A DNA stretch of 64,000 nucleotides from Vannielia litorea (GTDB lineage Bacteria; Pseudomonadota; Alphaproteobacteria; Rhodobacterales; Rhodobacteraceae). The DNA lies in contig NZ_QTNQ01000002.1 in assembly GCF_018424695.1 (NCBI RefSeq), forward strand, positions 1 to 64,000, in the 5' to 3' direction. The notes below the pieces were generated by a model. That model was given only the letters and a program-made list of their open reading frames with translations. It had not been told where the DNA came from and ran no database searches. Positions 1 through 9,779 of this stretch are shown here, piece after piece; position 1 is the first letter of the stretch, and each line of letters opens with the position of its first letter. Position numbers and translations under genes: made by a program.

Positions 1-2
1 GC

Positions 3-500
3 TTCGCCCTGCCCCGCCCCCTGCTGCGCGAGCCGCATTGCGACATGAGCTTCTCCGGCCTCAAGACGGCCCTGCTGCGCGCCCGCGACGAAGTGCTGCT
101 GGAGGGCAACCGCCTGCACCGGCAAGACGTGGCCGACCTCTCCGCCAGCTTCCAGGCCGCCGTGCGCGATGTGCTGGCGGCCAAGACAGCCCGCGCACTT
201 CAAGCCTACCTGGCGCTCTCGCCCGCCGCCCCGGCGCTCGCCGTCGCCGGGGGCGTCGCCGCAAATGCCCAGCTGCGCGCCGCGCTCGCCGCCGAGGCCG
301 AGCGCGCCGGGGTGAGCTTCACCGGGCCGCCGCTCGCGCTGTGCACCGACAACGCGGCCATGATCGCCTGGGCCGGTATCGAGCGGCTGCGCGCGGACCA
401 CCCGGCGGATGATCTCACCCTGGCAGCCCGCCCGCGCTGGCCGCTTGACAGCGCGGCCACGCCAATGCTCGGCTCCGGCAAGAAAGGCGCAAAGGCATGA
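3..500 (+). CDS. tsaD: TsaD, tRNA threonylcarbamoyladenosine synthase subunit (3' part)
   Basis: C-terminal part of TsaD (Gcp/Kae1/Qri7 family), the ASKHA-fold subunit that transfers threonylcarbamoyl to A37 of ANN-decoding tRNAs in the cytoplasm. The frame is open from the left edge, so the start lies outside the window. The visible blocks FSGLKTA, GGVAAN and [12 protein letters not shown] are in the order expected for TsaD; the last carries the metal-binding Asp. The stop codon overlaps the gpsA start as ATGA, so the two genes are probably translationally coupled. Its partner tsaE lies at 16715-17209 in a different transcription unit. Confidence 0.93.
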   Translation, partial: FALPRPLLREPHCDMSFSGLKTALLRARDEVLLEGNRLHRQDVADLSASFQAAVRDVLAAKTARALQAYLALSPAAPALAVAGGVAANAQLRAALAAEAERAGVSFTGPPLALCTDNAAMIAWAGIERLRADHPADDLTLAARPRWPLDSAATPMLGSGKKGAKA

Positions 501-1465
501 GCGATATTTCCATCATCGGGGCAGGCGCCTTCGGAACCGCGCTTGCAAGCCAGCTTGCGGGCACGGATGGCCCCACCGTCACCCTCTGGGCGCGTGACCC
601 CGAGCACGCCGCGCAGATCAGTGAAGCGCGGGAGAATGCCCGGCACCTGCCCGGAGTCTCCCTGCCCACCGAGCTGGCCGTGGTCAACGACAACGGCGCC
701 TTCGCCGCGCCGATCCTCATCATGGCCACCCCGATGCAAACCCTGGGCAGCCTTCTGGTCGAGCACCGCGAGCACATCGGCGAGGCCTGCGTTGTCGCCG
801 CCTGCAAGGGCGTCGATCTGGAGCGCGGCAAGGGGCCGACCGGCATCATCGAAGCCGCCGCGAAAAAGGCCATACCCGCCATCCTCACCGGCCCCTCCTT
901 TGCCGTCGACATCGCCCAGGGCCTGCCCACCGCCCTCACCCTCGCCTGTGCCGACAAGCGCACCGGCGAAATGCTGCAATCGGCCCTCTCCACCACCACC
1001 CTGCGGCTCTATCTCTCGACCGATCCGATCGGGGCCGAGCTAGGCGGCGCGCTCAAAAACGTCATCGCCATCGCCTGCGGGGCCTGCATCGGCGCGGGCT
1101 TCGGCGAGTCGGCCCGCGCCGCCCTGATGACACGCGGCTACGCCGAAATGGCCCGCCTCGCCGCGGCGCTCGGCGGCAAACGCGAAACGCTGGCAGGCCT
1201 CTCCGGCTTTGGCGATCTCGCCCTCACCTGCACTTCCGACAAGAGCCGCAACTTCCGCCATGGCTTCGCGCTGGGCCGGGGTGAGCTGCCGCCGCCGGGT
1301 GTCACCACCGAGGGCATCGCCACCGCCGAGGCCACGCTGCGGCTCGCCAAGCGCTACAAGCTTGAAATGCCGATCACCGAGGTTGTGGCGGCGCTCACGT
1401 CAGGCACGCTTTCCGCGCCAGAGGCGATGGCCGTGCTGCTCTCTCGTCCGCTCAGGAAGGAATAA
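497..1465 (+). CDS. gpsA: Glycerol-3-phosphate dehydrogenase [NAD(P)+]
   Basis: Cytoplasmic enzyme that reduces dihydroxyacetone phosphate to sn-glycerol 3-phosphate for phospholipid synthesis. It has 322 residues, normal for GpsA. The N-terminal Rossmann motif [10 protein letters not shown] is at about residues 7-16. CKGVD, TGPSFA and the catalytic-lysine block [11 protein letters not shown] follow in order, then GFGDLALTC of the C-terminal domain. The ATG lies inside the tsaD stop (ATGA overlap). An EVE-domain gene follows after 4 bases, so tsaD-gpsA-EVE looks like one operon. Confidence 0.95.
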   Translation: MSDISIIGAGAFGTALASQLAGTDGPTVTLWARDPEHAAQISEARENARHLPGVSLPTELAVVNDNGAFAAPILIMATPMQTLGSLLVEHREHIGEACVVAACKGVDLERGKGPTGIIEAAAKKAIPAILTGPSFAVDIAQGLPTALTLACADKRTGEMLQSALSTTTLRLYLSTDPIGAELGGALKNVIAIACGACIGAGFGESARAALMTRGYAEMARLAAALGGKRETLAGLSGFGDLALTCTSDKSRNFRHGFALGRGELPPPGVTTEGIATAEATLRLAKRYKLEMPITEVVAALTSGTLSAPEAMAVLLSRPLRKE

Positions 1466-1469
1466 ACCC

Positions 1470-1895
1470 ATGGCCTACTGGCTCTTCAAATCCGAACCCT
1501 CCACCTGGAGCTGGGATGACCAGGTTGCCAAGGGCGACGCGGGCGAGGAATGGGACGGCGTGCGCAACTACCAGGCCCGCAACATGATGCGCCAGATGAA
1601 GCTGGGAGACCTCGGCTTCTTCTACCACTCCCAGAAAGACAAGGAGATCGTCGGCGTGGTCGAGGTCTGCGCCGAGATCCACCCTGACAGCACCACCGAT
1701 GACGAGCGCTGGGAGTGCGTGGATATCAAGACCGTCGGCCCCATGCCCAATCCGGTGACGCTGGCGATGTGCAAGGACGAGCCCGCGCTGAAGGACATGG
1801 TGCTCGTCAACAACACGCGCCTCTCAGTGCAGCCCGTGACAGAGGCTGAATGGACGCATATCTGCACGCTCGGCGGCTATTCCCATAAAGGTTGA
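1470..1895 (+). CDS. EVE-domain protein (thymocyte nuclear protein 1-like)
   Basis: 141 residues, essentially one EVE domain, a PUA-like fold that in characterised members reads modified bases in nucleic acids. Signatures are the N-terminal AYWLFKSEP, WDGVRNYQARN, LGDLGFFYHS and the late NTRLSVQPV block. The frame is open far upstream inside gpsA, but the ATG at 1470, four bases after the gpsA stop, gives the conserved N terminus. Its position behind tsaD and gpsA is compatible with a role near RNA or modified bases, but no substrate can be inferred from the sequence. Confidence 0.88.
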   Translation: MAYWLFKSEPSTWSWDDQVAKGDAGEEWDGVRNYQARNMMRQMKLGDLGFFYHSQKDKEIVGVVEVCAEIHPDSTTDDERWECVDIKTVGPMPNPVTLAMCKDEPALKDMVLVNNTRLSVQPVTEAEWTHICTLGGYSHKG

Positions 1896-1930
1896 TATGC
1901 CGCATACTCCCTGAAAACGGAGGGAGTGAT

Positions 1931-2326
1931 ATGGGCCTCATCGCAGTTCTCGTCGCCGCGCTGGCAGGCTTTGCCGTAGGCGCCGCGTGGTACATGACGC
2001 TCTCCAGGCCCTGGCTCGCTGCGGCGGAGATTCCCTGTGATGATAGCGGCCAACCCGAGGGCGGCTTCTCGCCTCTTCCATTCATCATTTCCGGCATAGC
2101 CATGCTACTTGTTGCCGGGATGATGCGTCACATCCTCGCCATGGCGGGCATCGAGGGGGCGGGCAAGTCGGCCATGGTGGGCCTCGGCATCGGCCTCTTC
2201 ATGATCACGCCCTGGGTGGCGATGAACTACGCCTACGGCCGGCGCAAGCCCGCTCTTACGCTGCTCGACGGCGCTTATTCCGTGCTCGGCCCCACCGTGA
2301 TTGGGCTGGTGCTCGGGCTGTTCTGA
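1931..2326 (+). CDS. DUF1761-like small membrane protein
   Basis: 131-residue hydrophobic protein with about four transmembrane segments (approximately residues 3-22, 49-68, 78-98 and 110-130) and the motif GAAWYMTLSRPWLAA near the N terminus, as in DUF1761 proteins. Function is unknown. The start at 1931 is chosen over an upstream in-frame ATG at 1892 because a GGAGGGAG ribosome-binding site precedes it and the hydrophobic segment begins immediately. The last 52 bases overlap the 3' end of the convergent serine hydrolase gene. Confidence 0.75.
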   Translation: MGLIAVLVAALAGFAVGAAWYMTLSRPWLAAAEIPCDDSGQPEGGFSPLPFIISGIAMLLVAGMMRHILAMAGIEGAGKSAMVGLGIGLFMITPWVAMNYAYGRRKPALTLLDGAYSVLGPTVIGLVLGLF

Positions 2327-3201
2327 GCGATCCGCACCGCCTCCCACTCCGGCACCGCCTCGTCCGAGCCCGCCGCAAAGACGGCCACGCTCACCGGGCG
2401 CGGCGCATCGGGAAAGCGGGTAACCGTACAGCAGCTGAACGGGCCGACGCCCGCGTGCCCTGTCGCCCGTCCCAGCGCGCCTGCGCGCCCCGCCATCAGG
2501 CCCAGCCCATAGCCCGTTTCGGTCCATGGCCGCCCTTCGATGCCGCCGCCGAGCGGGTGCACCCCTTCGCCAATCAATTCGGGCACCAGAACCGCCACGA
2601 GGCGCGCCGCTTCTGCTGGCGCACCCATGAAGCAGCCGTGATAGACCCATCCGGGGTGATAGCCCTCGGCGCCCGGCACATCGGCAAAATCCTCCGGCTC
2701 CGTAGCAAGGCGCATCGTCTCTAGCCCCAGCGGCTCGCCGAAACAGCGCGCTGCAAGGGTGCCGATCCCGCAGCCCGCTGCCGCCTCCACCCGTTCCCGC
2801 GCCAGCATGTATCCGACGTTGGAATAGGCCCAGCCCGTGCCGGGAGAGAAATCCGCTGTGTCAGAGACCTCGGCCATCAGCCGCGCCCGGCTCCACGGCA
2901 CCTCGCCCCGCGCCACCGCCGCGTGATACTGCGGCAACCGGCCATAGCAGGGCACACCCGCACGGTGCTGAAGCAACTGCCGCAGGCTCCACGGCCCTCC
3001 CGCCTCTGCGTCCAAGTCCAACCGGCCTCCGCGCGCGAGGCGCAGCGCGCATCCGGCGATGATCGTCTTTGAAAAGCTCCACCATGGCCACAGCGCGCCC
3101 AGGTCACCGGCCCCGCCCGTTTCGCCGTCTTCAAATACCCAGGCCGCGTCCACCCGAACCCCGAAATAAATGGAGGGCCTCGACCCCCCGAGACCCTCCA
3201 T
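2275..3201 (-). CDS. Serine hydrolase, beta-lactamase class C / PBP-like family
   Basis: 308-residue protein of the beta-lactamase-related serine hydrolase family. Visible catalytic elements are the SxxK tetrad SFSK at about residues 42-45, the YSN triad in WAYSNVGYML, and a HAG sequence at the position of the third KTG/HxG box. No convincing signal peptide precedes the domain, which starts very early, so it may be cytoplasmic; this differs from true AmpC enzymes. The ATG at 3201 is preferred to a GTG at 3225 because GGGAAG lies just upstream. The 3' end overlaps the convergent small membrane protein gene by 52 bases. Substrate unknown. Confidence 0.8.
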   Translation of the reverse strand: MEGLGGSRPSIYFGVRVDAAWVFEDGETGGAGDLGALWPWWSFSKTIIAGCALRLARGGRLDLDAEAGGPWSLRQLLQHRAGVPCYGRLPQYHAAVARGEVPWSRARLMAEVSDTADFSPGTGWAYSNVGYMLARERVEAAAGCGIGTLAARCFGEPLGLETMRLATEPEDFADVPGAEGYHPGWVYHGCFMGAPAEAARLVAVLVPELIGEGVHPLGGGIEGRPWTETGYGLGLMAGRAGALGRATGHAGVGPFSCCTVTRFPDAPRPVSVAVFAAGSDEAVPEWEAVRIAQNSPSTSPITVGPSTE

Positions 3202-3542
3202 CTTCCCACGAGCTCCCAATCGCACCGCTCGTATCTGGTATGTCCCGGGTCATCCTGACCCTTCGCTTGTGAAGGACCCTACGCCATCCGCACCACAAAT
3301 GCAATCCCGCCATGCAGAAAAGTGTCTGTTTTACAGTGGGTTAGGATATAAGGCACGTTAACCATGAGGGTCGCCTCAAAGCCGCCACATCCGCCGTCAT
3401 CCGGCTCGGCGCCAAACCTGCCAAGCGCCCGAAACAAAAGGGGGAACCGCTGAAGCGCGGTTCCCCGTGTTGATCGCATAACCGGGGCGCCGACGCCACT
3501 TTCCTCTCGGAGAGGTTACAGTTTCGGCGGCAATCGGCTGCC
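3202..3542. other. Intergenic region, 341 bp
   Basis: No convincing gene was seen. Between 3247 and 3261 there is a small perfect hairpin (GGGTCA, loop TCC, TGACCC) about 50 bases upstream of the serine hydrolase start, which could be an operator or structural. A rho-independent terminator for the DUF2853 gene lies at 3431-3466 and is listed separately. Short open frames here show no recognisable protein. Confidence 0.6.
3431..3466 (-). terminator. Rho-independent terminator of the DUF2853 gene
   Basis: Read on the minus strand, a perfect 10-bp GC-rich stem (3457-3466 with 3441-3450) closes a 6-base loop and is followed by the T-rich stretch CTTTTGTTTC. It lies about 80 bases past the stop of the leftward DUF2853 gene. 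Confidence 0.8.
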
Positions 3543-3884
3543 TTACTTGTAAACGGAGTCTTTCTTGAAGTGCTTCACGAGCAGGTAATAGAAGACCGCG
3601 CGATATTTGTTGCGCTCCGATTTGCCATAGGTCTCGATCGCCTTCTCGATTCCCGCCATTAGGTCGGGGCCGGCGGACAGGCCGAGTTTCTTGATCAGAA
3701 AGTTCTGCTCGATCGTTTCCAGCTCGCTCTTCTGGCTCGCCGCGACAGTGGAGGCATCGTCGTTGTAGATCGAGGGGCCGCAGCCGATGGTCACTTTCGT
3801 CAGCAGGTCCATGTCGGGCGTCATCCCGCACTTGTTCTTCAGATCGTCGGCATATTTCTCGATCAACTCATCTCTTTTGCCCAT
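3543..3884 (-). CDS. DUF2853 family protein
   Basis: 113-residue soluble protein that matches the DUF2853 family along its whole length. Recognisable blocks are KCGMTPDMDLLTKVTIGCGPS near residues 18-38, a central FLIKKLGL, and the C-terminal RNKYRAVFYYLLVKHF. The family is small, alpha-helical and without assigned function. The gene stands alone with its own terminator downstream and a 318-bp gap upstream, so it is probably monocistronic. Confidence 0.88.
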   Translation of the reverse strand: MGKRDELIEKYADDLKNKCGMTPDMDLLTKVTIGCGPSIYNDDASTVAASQKSELETIEQNFLIKKLGLSAGPDLMAGIEKAIETYGKSERNKYRAVFYYLLVKHFKKDSVYK

Positions 3885-4202
3885 GATGCTTCACTCCCTC
3901 GCATGGTGGCGTTCCGGCGAATTCTCCCGCCGTTGGCAGGGACCATACGCAACGGCCCCATGTGGGCAAAGAAAAAATGCCCTGAACGCAGGGTCAAGCA
4001 GATGTCGGGCGACATATTGCGCGAAGCGGCAATTTCGCCCTCATTCCGGCGGGTGCCTGCCGAAACCCTGCATCCAGCGTCAAAATTTCCGTGACAGGAC
4101 TGTGACATATCGCACAGGCTCAAGGGGCGCCCCACCGGCTGCATTTCGTTTCCGCGAATTTCCGGTGGGATTCAAAGCAGGAAAAGACACGGGGGACTAA
4201 AC
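3885..4202. other. Intergenic region, 318 bp, between divergent genes
   Basis: This gap must hold the divergent promoters of the DUF2853 gene and of uspA. A CRP-like half-symmetric site at 4101-4116 is listed separately. A short hairpin (CCCTG...CAGGG) lies near 3979-3993. No open frame with recognisable protein character was found. Confidence 0.55.
4101..4116 (+). promoter_or_regulatory. Possible CRP/FNR-superfamily site upstream of uspA
   Basis: TGTGA-CATATC-GCACA matches the TGTGA-N6-TCACA consensus with one mismatch, about 86 bases before the uspA start. Spacing is compatible with activation, but one such match in 318 bp is weak evidence. Confidence 0.25.
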
Positions 4203-4640
4203 ATGAGCTCAGAGACATTCATTGTCGCATATGAGGGCGAGGAGGGCGATACGCCCACGCTCGATTACGCGATCGAACGGGCCAGGAAAGACGGGGCCGG
4301 ATTGCTCGTCGTCCATATTCTGGAGTGGTCCCCCTACAGCTTTCTCACCCCCGACGAGATTGAAGAGCGCCACGGCCGTCGCAAGCAGGAGATGACCCGG
4401 GCCAGGGAAATCGTCCTCGACCCGGCCGTGGCCAAGGTGAAAGCCGCCGGCCTCGTAGGCAGCGCCGAGCTGCGCTACGGCAATGTCGTCGACAAGATCG
4501 TCGAGATCGCCTCCGAAACCAATGCCTCGATGATCTTCGTCGGGCGCGCCGGGTCGCAATCCATGGCCGCGCGGGTCTTCGGCTCGGTGCCGATCGGGCT
4601 GGCCCAGGTTGCCCCCGTCCCCACCGTGATCGTGCCCTGA
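4203..4640 (+). CDS. Universal stress protein UspA family
   Basis: 145-residue single UspA domain. The alpha/beta fold is evident from the first strand (TFIVAYEG), LLVVHILEW, and the C-terminal IFVGRAGSQS...GSVPIGLAQVAPVPTVIVP. The last part has the G-2x-G-9x-G(S/T)-type nucleotide-binding arrangement. The next gene, an amino-acid/sodium symporter, follows after 17 bases in the same direction. USP genes are often cotranscribed with transporters, so a role in tuning or sensing the symporter is a reasonable inference, not shown by sequence. Confidence 0.9.
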   Translation: MSSETFIVAYEGEEGDTPTLDYAIERARKDGAGLLVVHILEWSPYSFLTPDEIEERHGRRKQEMTRAREIVLDPAVAKVKAAGLVGSAELRYGNVVDKIVEIASETNASMIFVGRAGSQSMAARVFGSVPIGLAQVAPVPTVIVP

Positions 4641-4657
4641 GCGCCGGAGAAAGAGAC

Positions 4658-6199
<1,542 letters not shown>

Positions 6200-6205
6200 A
6201 ACTCC

Positions 6206-6236
6206 GGCGCTCCGCGATCCGTCGCGGGGCGCCCTT
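6206..6236 (+). terminator. Terminator hairpin after the symporter gene
   Basis: A 12-bp stem with one G-T pair (6206-6217 with 6222-6233) closes a TCCG tetraloop and is followed by CTTCC. It lies 7 bases after the symporter stop codon. The T-tract is short, but the stem is very stable. Confidence 0.65.
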
Positions 6237-6241
6237 CCGTG

Positions 6242-6266
6242 GGGTGGGCAATCTGCCCACCGCCCC
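6242..6266. repeat. Intergenic hairpin repeat, copy 1
   Basis: A 25-base sequence with arms GGTGGGCA and TGCCCACC around ATC, followed by GCCCC, that recurs identically at 11808-11832. It lies between two convergent genes and its last base is the first plus-strand base of the leftward gene's stop codon. It probably works as a bidirectional terminator or a REP-like element. Confidence 0.75.
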
Positions 6267-7234
6267 TACGCGCTGAAAAGCCTCTCGCGCAACTCCGCCA
6301 CGCTCAGGCTCCCGGGCTTTCCACCCTCCGCCATCATCGCCACCGAAAGCGCCTGCACCCGCGCATTCAGCGGTGCCGCCACCCCGTGCAGCCGCGCAAG
6401 CTGCACGATCTCACCATTCAGCCAATCCGTCTCCACGCTGCCCGTCGCCCTTGCCAGACTTTGGGTGGTGGAGTTACCTGCGCGGCCCTGTACGTTGTCG
6501 CCCCGCTTTTGCATGAATTTTGCGCGCCGCTCGGTCTTACTGACGTCTTCCCAGGCAATCCCCGCCGCCTTCAACACCGCCTTGCCCTCCTCGCGCAAAG
6601 GCCCGTCAAACTCGGCACAGTCCGCGCCCGGCGGCAGCAGGGCACCCGTGATGTTGCCGAGGTTGAGGATCAGCTTGCCATATTTTGGCGCCATCGCATC
6701 ATCGCGCACTTCGGCCGCGATATTGGCGTGGTTCAAGGCCTCCGCCATCGCATCGTCCGCCTCGTCATGCCCGCCGGGATAGCGGCCAATGTCAAATACA
6801 CCGAATTTGGGCTGACAGTGGATCTGCACCTCGCCCGGCTTCAGGTAACTGGCAGGCATCATCACCGTGACCGCGTGAACATTGGGGAAGAACCGCATCG
6901 CCAGCGGCTCATTGGCCACGCCATTCTGGCAGCAGAACACCGGCTGATCGGTTAGCCCGGCAGCCCGAAGATCGGCCAGCGCGGCGGCGGTGTCCTGCCC
7001 CTTCACGCAGAGCAGCACCGCGTCATCGGGCCTGAATGTGATTTCGCTCGGATGGCCAACACAGTCGAACCGGGCCACCTCGCGCCCGCGCTCACTGTCG
7101 AGCAGCAGCCCCTTCTCCCGGATTGCCTGCAGCATGCGCCCGCGCGCAATGCCGATCACCTCCTGCCCCGAAAGCGCCAGCGCCGCCGCCACCACGCCGC
7201 CGATTGCACCCACCCCATGCACGATGAACCGCAT
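6266..7234 (-). CDS. 2-dehydropantoate 2-reductase family oxidoreductase (PanE/ApbA-like)
   Basis: 322-residue NADP-dependent reductase of the ketopantoate reductase family. The N terminus RFIVHGVGAIGGVVAAAL is the Rossmann nucleotide-binding loop. The middle has LLCVKGQDT and QNGVANE, with the family's conserved Lys and Asn, and the C-terminal domain has KYGKLILNLGN. The start at 7234 puts the Rossmann strand at residue 2; an upstream in-frame codon would add 18 unconserved residues. Pantothenate synthesis is the classical role, but paralogues act on other 2-keto acids and no panB or panC is nearby. Confidence 0.82.
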   Translation of the reverse strand: MRFIVHGVGAIGGVVAAALALSGQEVIGIARGRMLQAIREKGLLLDSERGREVARFDCVGHPSEITFRPDDAVLLCVKGQDTAAALADLRAAGLTDQPVFCCQNGVANEPLAMRFFPNVHAVTVMMPASYLKPGEVQIHCQPKFGVFDIGRYPGGHDEADDAMAEALNHANIAAEVRDDAMAPKYGKLILNLGNITGALLPPGADCAEFDGPLREEGKAVLKAAGIAWEDVSKTERRAKFMQKRGDNVQGRAGNSTTQSLARATGSVETDWLNGEIVQLARLHGVAAPLNARVQALSVAMMAEGGKPGSLSVAELRERLFSA

Positions 7235-7357
7235 TGCCGTCTCCCATTTGTCCGCCCAAGAAGTCTCAGCCTTTGCCGCCAGTGGCAAACCGAAAACGCG
7301 CCAATCCTCTTGCGCGGATCACGGAGGGCACGCCATGATCGCAGCAGTGAGGGCAAA

Positions 7358-7828
7358 ATGAACTGTGATCTGATCTGGAACGAGTACGCATTGGCCTTCA
7401 ATGCCTACGAGGCGTTCAACAGCCACGCGCTCACCCTCAAGAGCTGGTCGGTCACGGTTGCGCTCGCTGCCATGCTCTCAGCCTATAGCCAGCCAATCCG
7501 CCATAACGGACGGATAGCGCTTTTACTGGCCGCCTGCTCAACCTTGCCATTCTACTGGATCGACGCCCTGTGGAAGAGCTTCCAACGCGGCTATCTCCCA
7601 CGCCTCAAGGAGTTGGAAGAGCTGTCGAAGAAGTTCGACTGTGCCGAAGGTCTGGGCATCATCGGCTCCTGGCAGTTCACCAATGGCGACACCAACCTGC
7701 CTAGCTTCCTCCTTGCAAATGTAATGTTACCTCATCTCTTTATACTTGCCGCAGGGGTGCTTCTGGCTTGGAAGTTTCCGCCGAACCCCGCAAGAGAAAC
7801 GGCCCCGGAGTCTCCTCCAGGGCCGTGA
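7358..7828 (+). CDS. Uncharacterised membrane protein
   Basis: 156-residue protein that I do not recognise. It has a soluble N-terminal helix, two closely spaced hydrophobic segments near residues 28-45 and 53-70 separated by a short charged turn, a charged KSFQRGYLPRLKELEELSKKF helix, and a third hydrophobic segment near residues 122-140. GAGGGC precedes the ATG at 7358. The coding sequence is visibly less GC-rich near its 3' end than its neighbours. The arrangement resembles small membrane effector or sensor proteins, but nothing specific can be claimed. It stands alone between leftward genes. Confidence 0.6.
   Translation: MNCDLIWNEYALAFNAYEAFNSHALTLKSWSVTVALAAMLSAYSQPIRHNGRIALLLAACSTLPFYWIDALWKSFQRGYLPRLKELEELSKKFDCAEGLGIIGSWQFTNGDTNLPSFLLANVMLPHLFILAAGVLLAWKFPPNPARETAPESPPGP
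7799..7826. terminator. Hairpin in the last codons, between convergent genes
   Basis: ACGGCCC (7799-7805) pairs with GGGCCGT (7820-7826), and an inner GGAG/CTCC stem stacks between them. The hairpin covers the last codons of the membrane protein and lies 24 bases from the ahcY stop. It may terminate either gene; there is no long T-tract. Confidence 0.4.
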
Positions 7829-7849
7829 GCTTTCGCCAATAAACGCATA

Positions 7850-9238
7850 TCAATAGCGATAATGCTCGGGCTTGAACGGCCCTTCCGGCGTCACGCCAAT
7901 GTAGGCCGCCTGATCCTTCGAGAGCTTCGACAGCTTCACCCCGATCCGCTCAAGGTGCAGCATCGCCACCTTCTCGTCGAGGTGCTTGGGCAGAATGTAG
8001 ACGCCCGGCTGATACTCCTCGCCCTTGGTCCAAAGCTCGATCTGCGCCAGCACCTGGTTGGTGAAACTGGCCGACATCACGAAGCTCGGGTGGCCGGTGG
8101 CGTTGCCGAGGTTCAGCAGGCGGCCTTCCGACAGCAGGATGATCCGGTTGCCGCCCGGCATCTCGATCATGTCCACCTGGTCCTTGATGTTGGTCCACTT
8201 GTGGTTCTTCAGGTTGGCAACCTGGATCTCGTTGTCGAAGTGGCCGATGTTGCCGACGATGGCCATGTCCTTCATCTCGCGCATGTGCTCGATGCGGATC
8301 ACGTCCTTGTTGCCGGTGGTGGTGATGAAGATGTCGGCCTTGCTGGCCTCGTCTTCCAGCGTCACCACCTCAAACCCGTCCATCGCGGCCTGAAGCGCGC
8401 AGATCGGGTCGACTTCCGTCACCTTCACCCGCGCACCGGCGCCGCGCAGCGAGGCGGCAGAGCCCTTGCCCACGTCACCATAGCCGCAGACCACGGCCAC
8501 CTTGCCAGCCATCATCGTATCGGTCGCGCGGCGGATGCCGTCGACGAGCGATTCCTTGCAGCCATACTTGTTGTCGAACTTCGACTTGGTGACCGAGTCG
8601 TTCACGTTGATCGCCGGGAAGGGCAGCTGGCCCTTCTTGTGCAGGTCGTAGAGCCGGTGAACGCCGGTGGTCGTCTCTTCGCTTACGCCCTTGATCTGGT
8701 CGCGCACCTTGGTGAACCAGCCGGGGGAGGCTGCCATCCGCTTGGCGATCTGCTTCTTGATGACTTCTTCTTCTTCCGACTGCGGGACGGGGATGATGTC
8801 TTCCCCGGCCTCGGCCCGCGCGCCGAGCAGCACATAAAGCGTCGCATCGCCGCCATCGTCCAGGATCATGTTGGGTCCGTCCTCGAACAGGAAGGACTTG
8901 TCGAGGTAGTCCCAGTGCTCTTCCAGGCTCTGGCCCTTCACCGCAAACACCGGCACACCGGCCTCGGCAATCGCCGCCGCCGCGTGGTCTTGTGTGGAAA
9001 AGATGTTGCACGAGGCCCAGCGCACATCGGCGCCCAGCGCCACCAGCGTTTCGATCAGCACCGCCGTCTGGATCGTCATGTGCAGGGAGCCAACGATGCG
9101 GGCGCCTTTCAGCGGCTTGCTCTCACCAAACTCTGTGCGGCAAGACATGAGCCCGGGCATCTCGGTTTCGGCAATGTCCAGCTCCTTGCGCCCGAACCCG
9201 GCAAGAGAAATATCTTTAACAATGTAATCGGCGGCCAT
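7850..9238 (-). CDS. ahcY: Adenosylhomocysteinase (SAH hydrolase)
   Basis: 462-residue cytoplasmic enzyme that hydrolyses S-adenosylhomocysteine to adenosine and homocysteine, keeping methylation reactions from product inhibition. The NAD-binding motif [16 protein letters not shown], the catalytic region [15 protein letters not shown], and the C-terminal [12 protein letters not shown]...FKPEHYRY are diagnostic. The length fits the bacterial/eukaryotic type. The start ATG is at 9238 behind GGAGCG. The leader upstream was checked for an SAH riboswitch core and none was recognised. Confidence 0.97.
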   Translation of the reverse strand: MAADYIVKDISLAGFGRKELDIAETEMPGLMSCRTEFGESKPLKGARIVGSLHMTIQTAVLIETLVALGADVRWASCNIFSTQDHAAAAIAEAGVPVFAVKGQSLEEHWDYLDKSFLFEDGPNMILDDGGDATLYVLLGARAEAGEDIIPVPQSEEEEVIKKQIAKRMAASPGWFTKVRDQIKGVSEETTTGVHRLYDLHKKGQLPFPAINVNDSVTKSKFDNKYGCKESLVDGIRRATDTMMAGKVAVVCGYGDVGKGSAASLRGAGARVKVTEVDPICALQAAMDGFEVVTLEDEASKADIFITTTGNKDVIRIEHMREMKDMAIVGNIGHFDNEIQVANLKNHKWTNIKDQVDMIEMPGGNRIILLSEGRLLNLGNATGHPSFVMSASFTNQVLAQIELWTKGEEYQPGVYILPKHLDEKVAMLHLERIGVKLSKLSKDQAAYIGVTPEGPFKPEHYRY

Positions 9239-9330
9239 CGGGCGCTCCTACTGCATGTTTCGCTTGCAGCGGCACATAGCACCCGGCCCGGAAGGCGGCA
9301 ACCAAACCCGCCCAATCTGAGGTTGTCCGT

Positions 9331-9636
9331 TCAGGAGGCCTCGCCGCGGACGCCCACGAAGCCCGAGGCTTCATGGAAATCTTCGCCCGTGAAGGCCACG
9401 CAGGTGCGTCCGCCCGCGTCGGTGACGAGAATGGTGAAGCTGCCGGTCTCCTGGGACGCCCAGATCTCCACCAGCGAATCTTCGCTTTGGAGGCCTCCGG
9501 CCACGGGCTGCTCTTCGTAGGTCTCCACCAACTGGTCGACAAAGAACTCCCGCTTCCCGCATGGTCCGTCCGATGACTGCGCGGCCAACGGGGCTGCGGC
9601 GATCAGAAGCGTGGCGGTTGCAATGGCGGTTTTCAT
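9331..9636 (-). CDS. Small exported protein of unknown function
   Basis: 101 residues beginning with a clear Sec signal peptide (MKTAIATATLLIAAAPLAAQ), probably cleaved after LAA or LAAQ. The mature part is about 80 residues with two cysteines that could pair, and an acidic C-terminal half. The start at 9636 is chosen because the signal peptide begins there; the upstream in-frame extension has no signal character. Proteins of this kind are common in Rhodobacterales, but I know no function. It lies 92 bases upstream of ahcY on the same strand. Confidence 0.7.
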   Translation of the reverse strand: MKTAIATATLLIAAAPLAAQSSDGPCGKREFFVDQLVETYEEQPVAGGLQSEDSLVEIWASQETGSFTILVTDAGGRTCVAFTGEDFHEASGFVGVRGEAS

Positions 9637-9779
9637 GGTCCTATCCCTTGGGCACGATGCCGGTTGTCGAAATTCTCGTATTGTCAGGAGCATAACAGGC
9701 CCGGGGTGTCGCCGGTTCCAGGTCGCGTTTACACCTCGGCGTGATCGCGCTACCCAAATCCCACGAGAGGGAGACGTTC

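Noticed and set aside
3279..3479. Short open frame in the 3.2-3.5 kb gap
   Set aside because: No ribosome-binding site and no recognisable protein character; it spans the terminator hairpin.
9239..9330. SAH riboswitch upstream of ahcY
   Set aside because: I looked for the conserved core in the leader and found only a weak 5-bp hairpin; no convincing match.
7862..9520. A 552-codon open frame antisense to ahcY
   Set aside because: Overlaps a diagnostic adenosylhomocysteinase; the translation is compositionally biased and unlike a protein.
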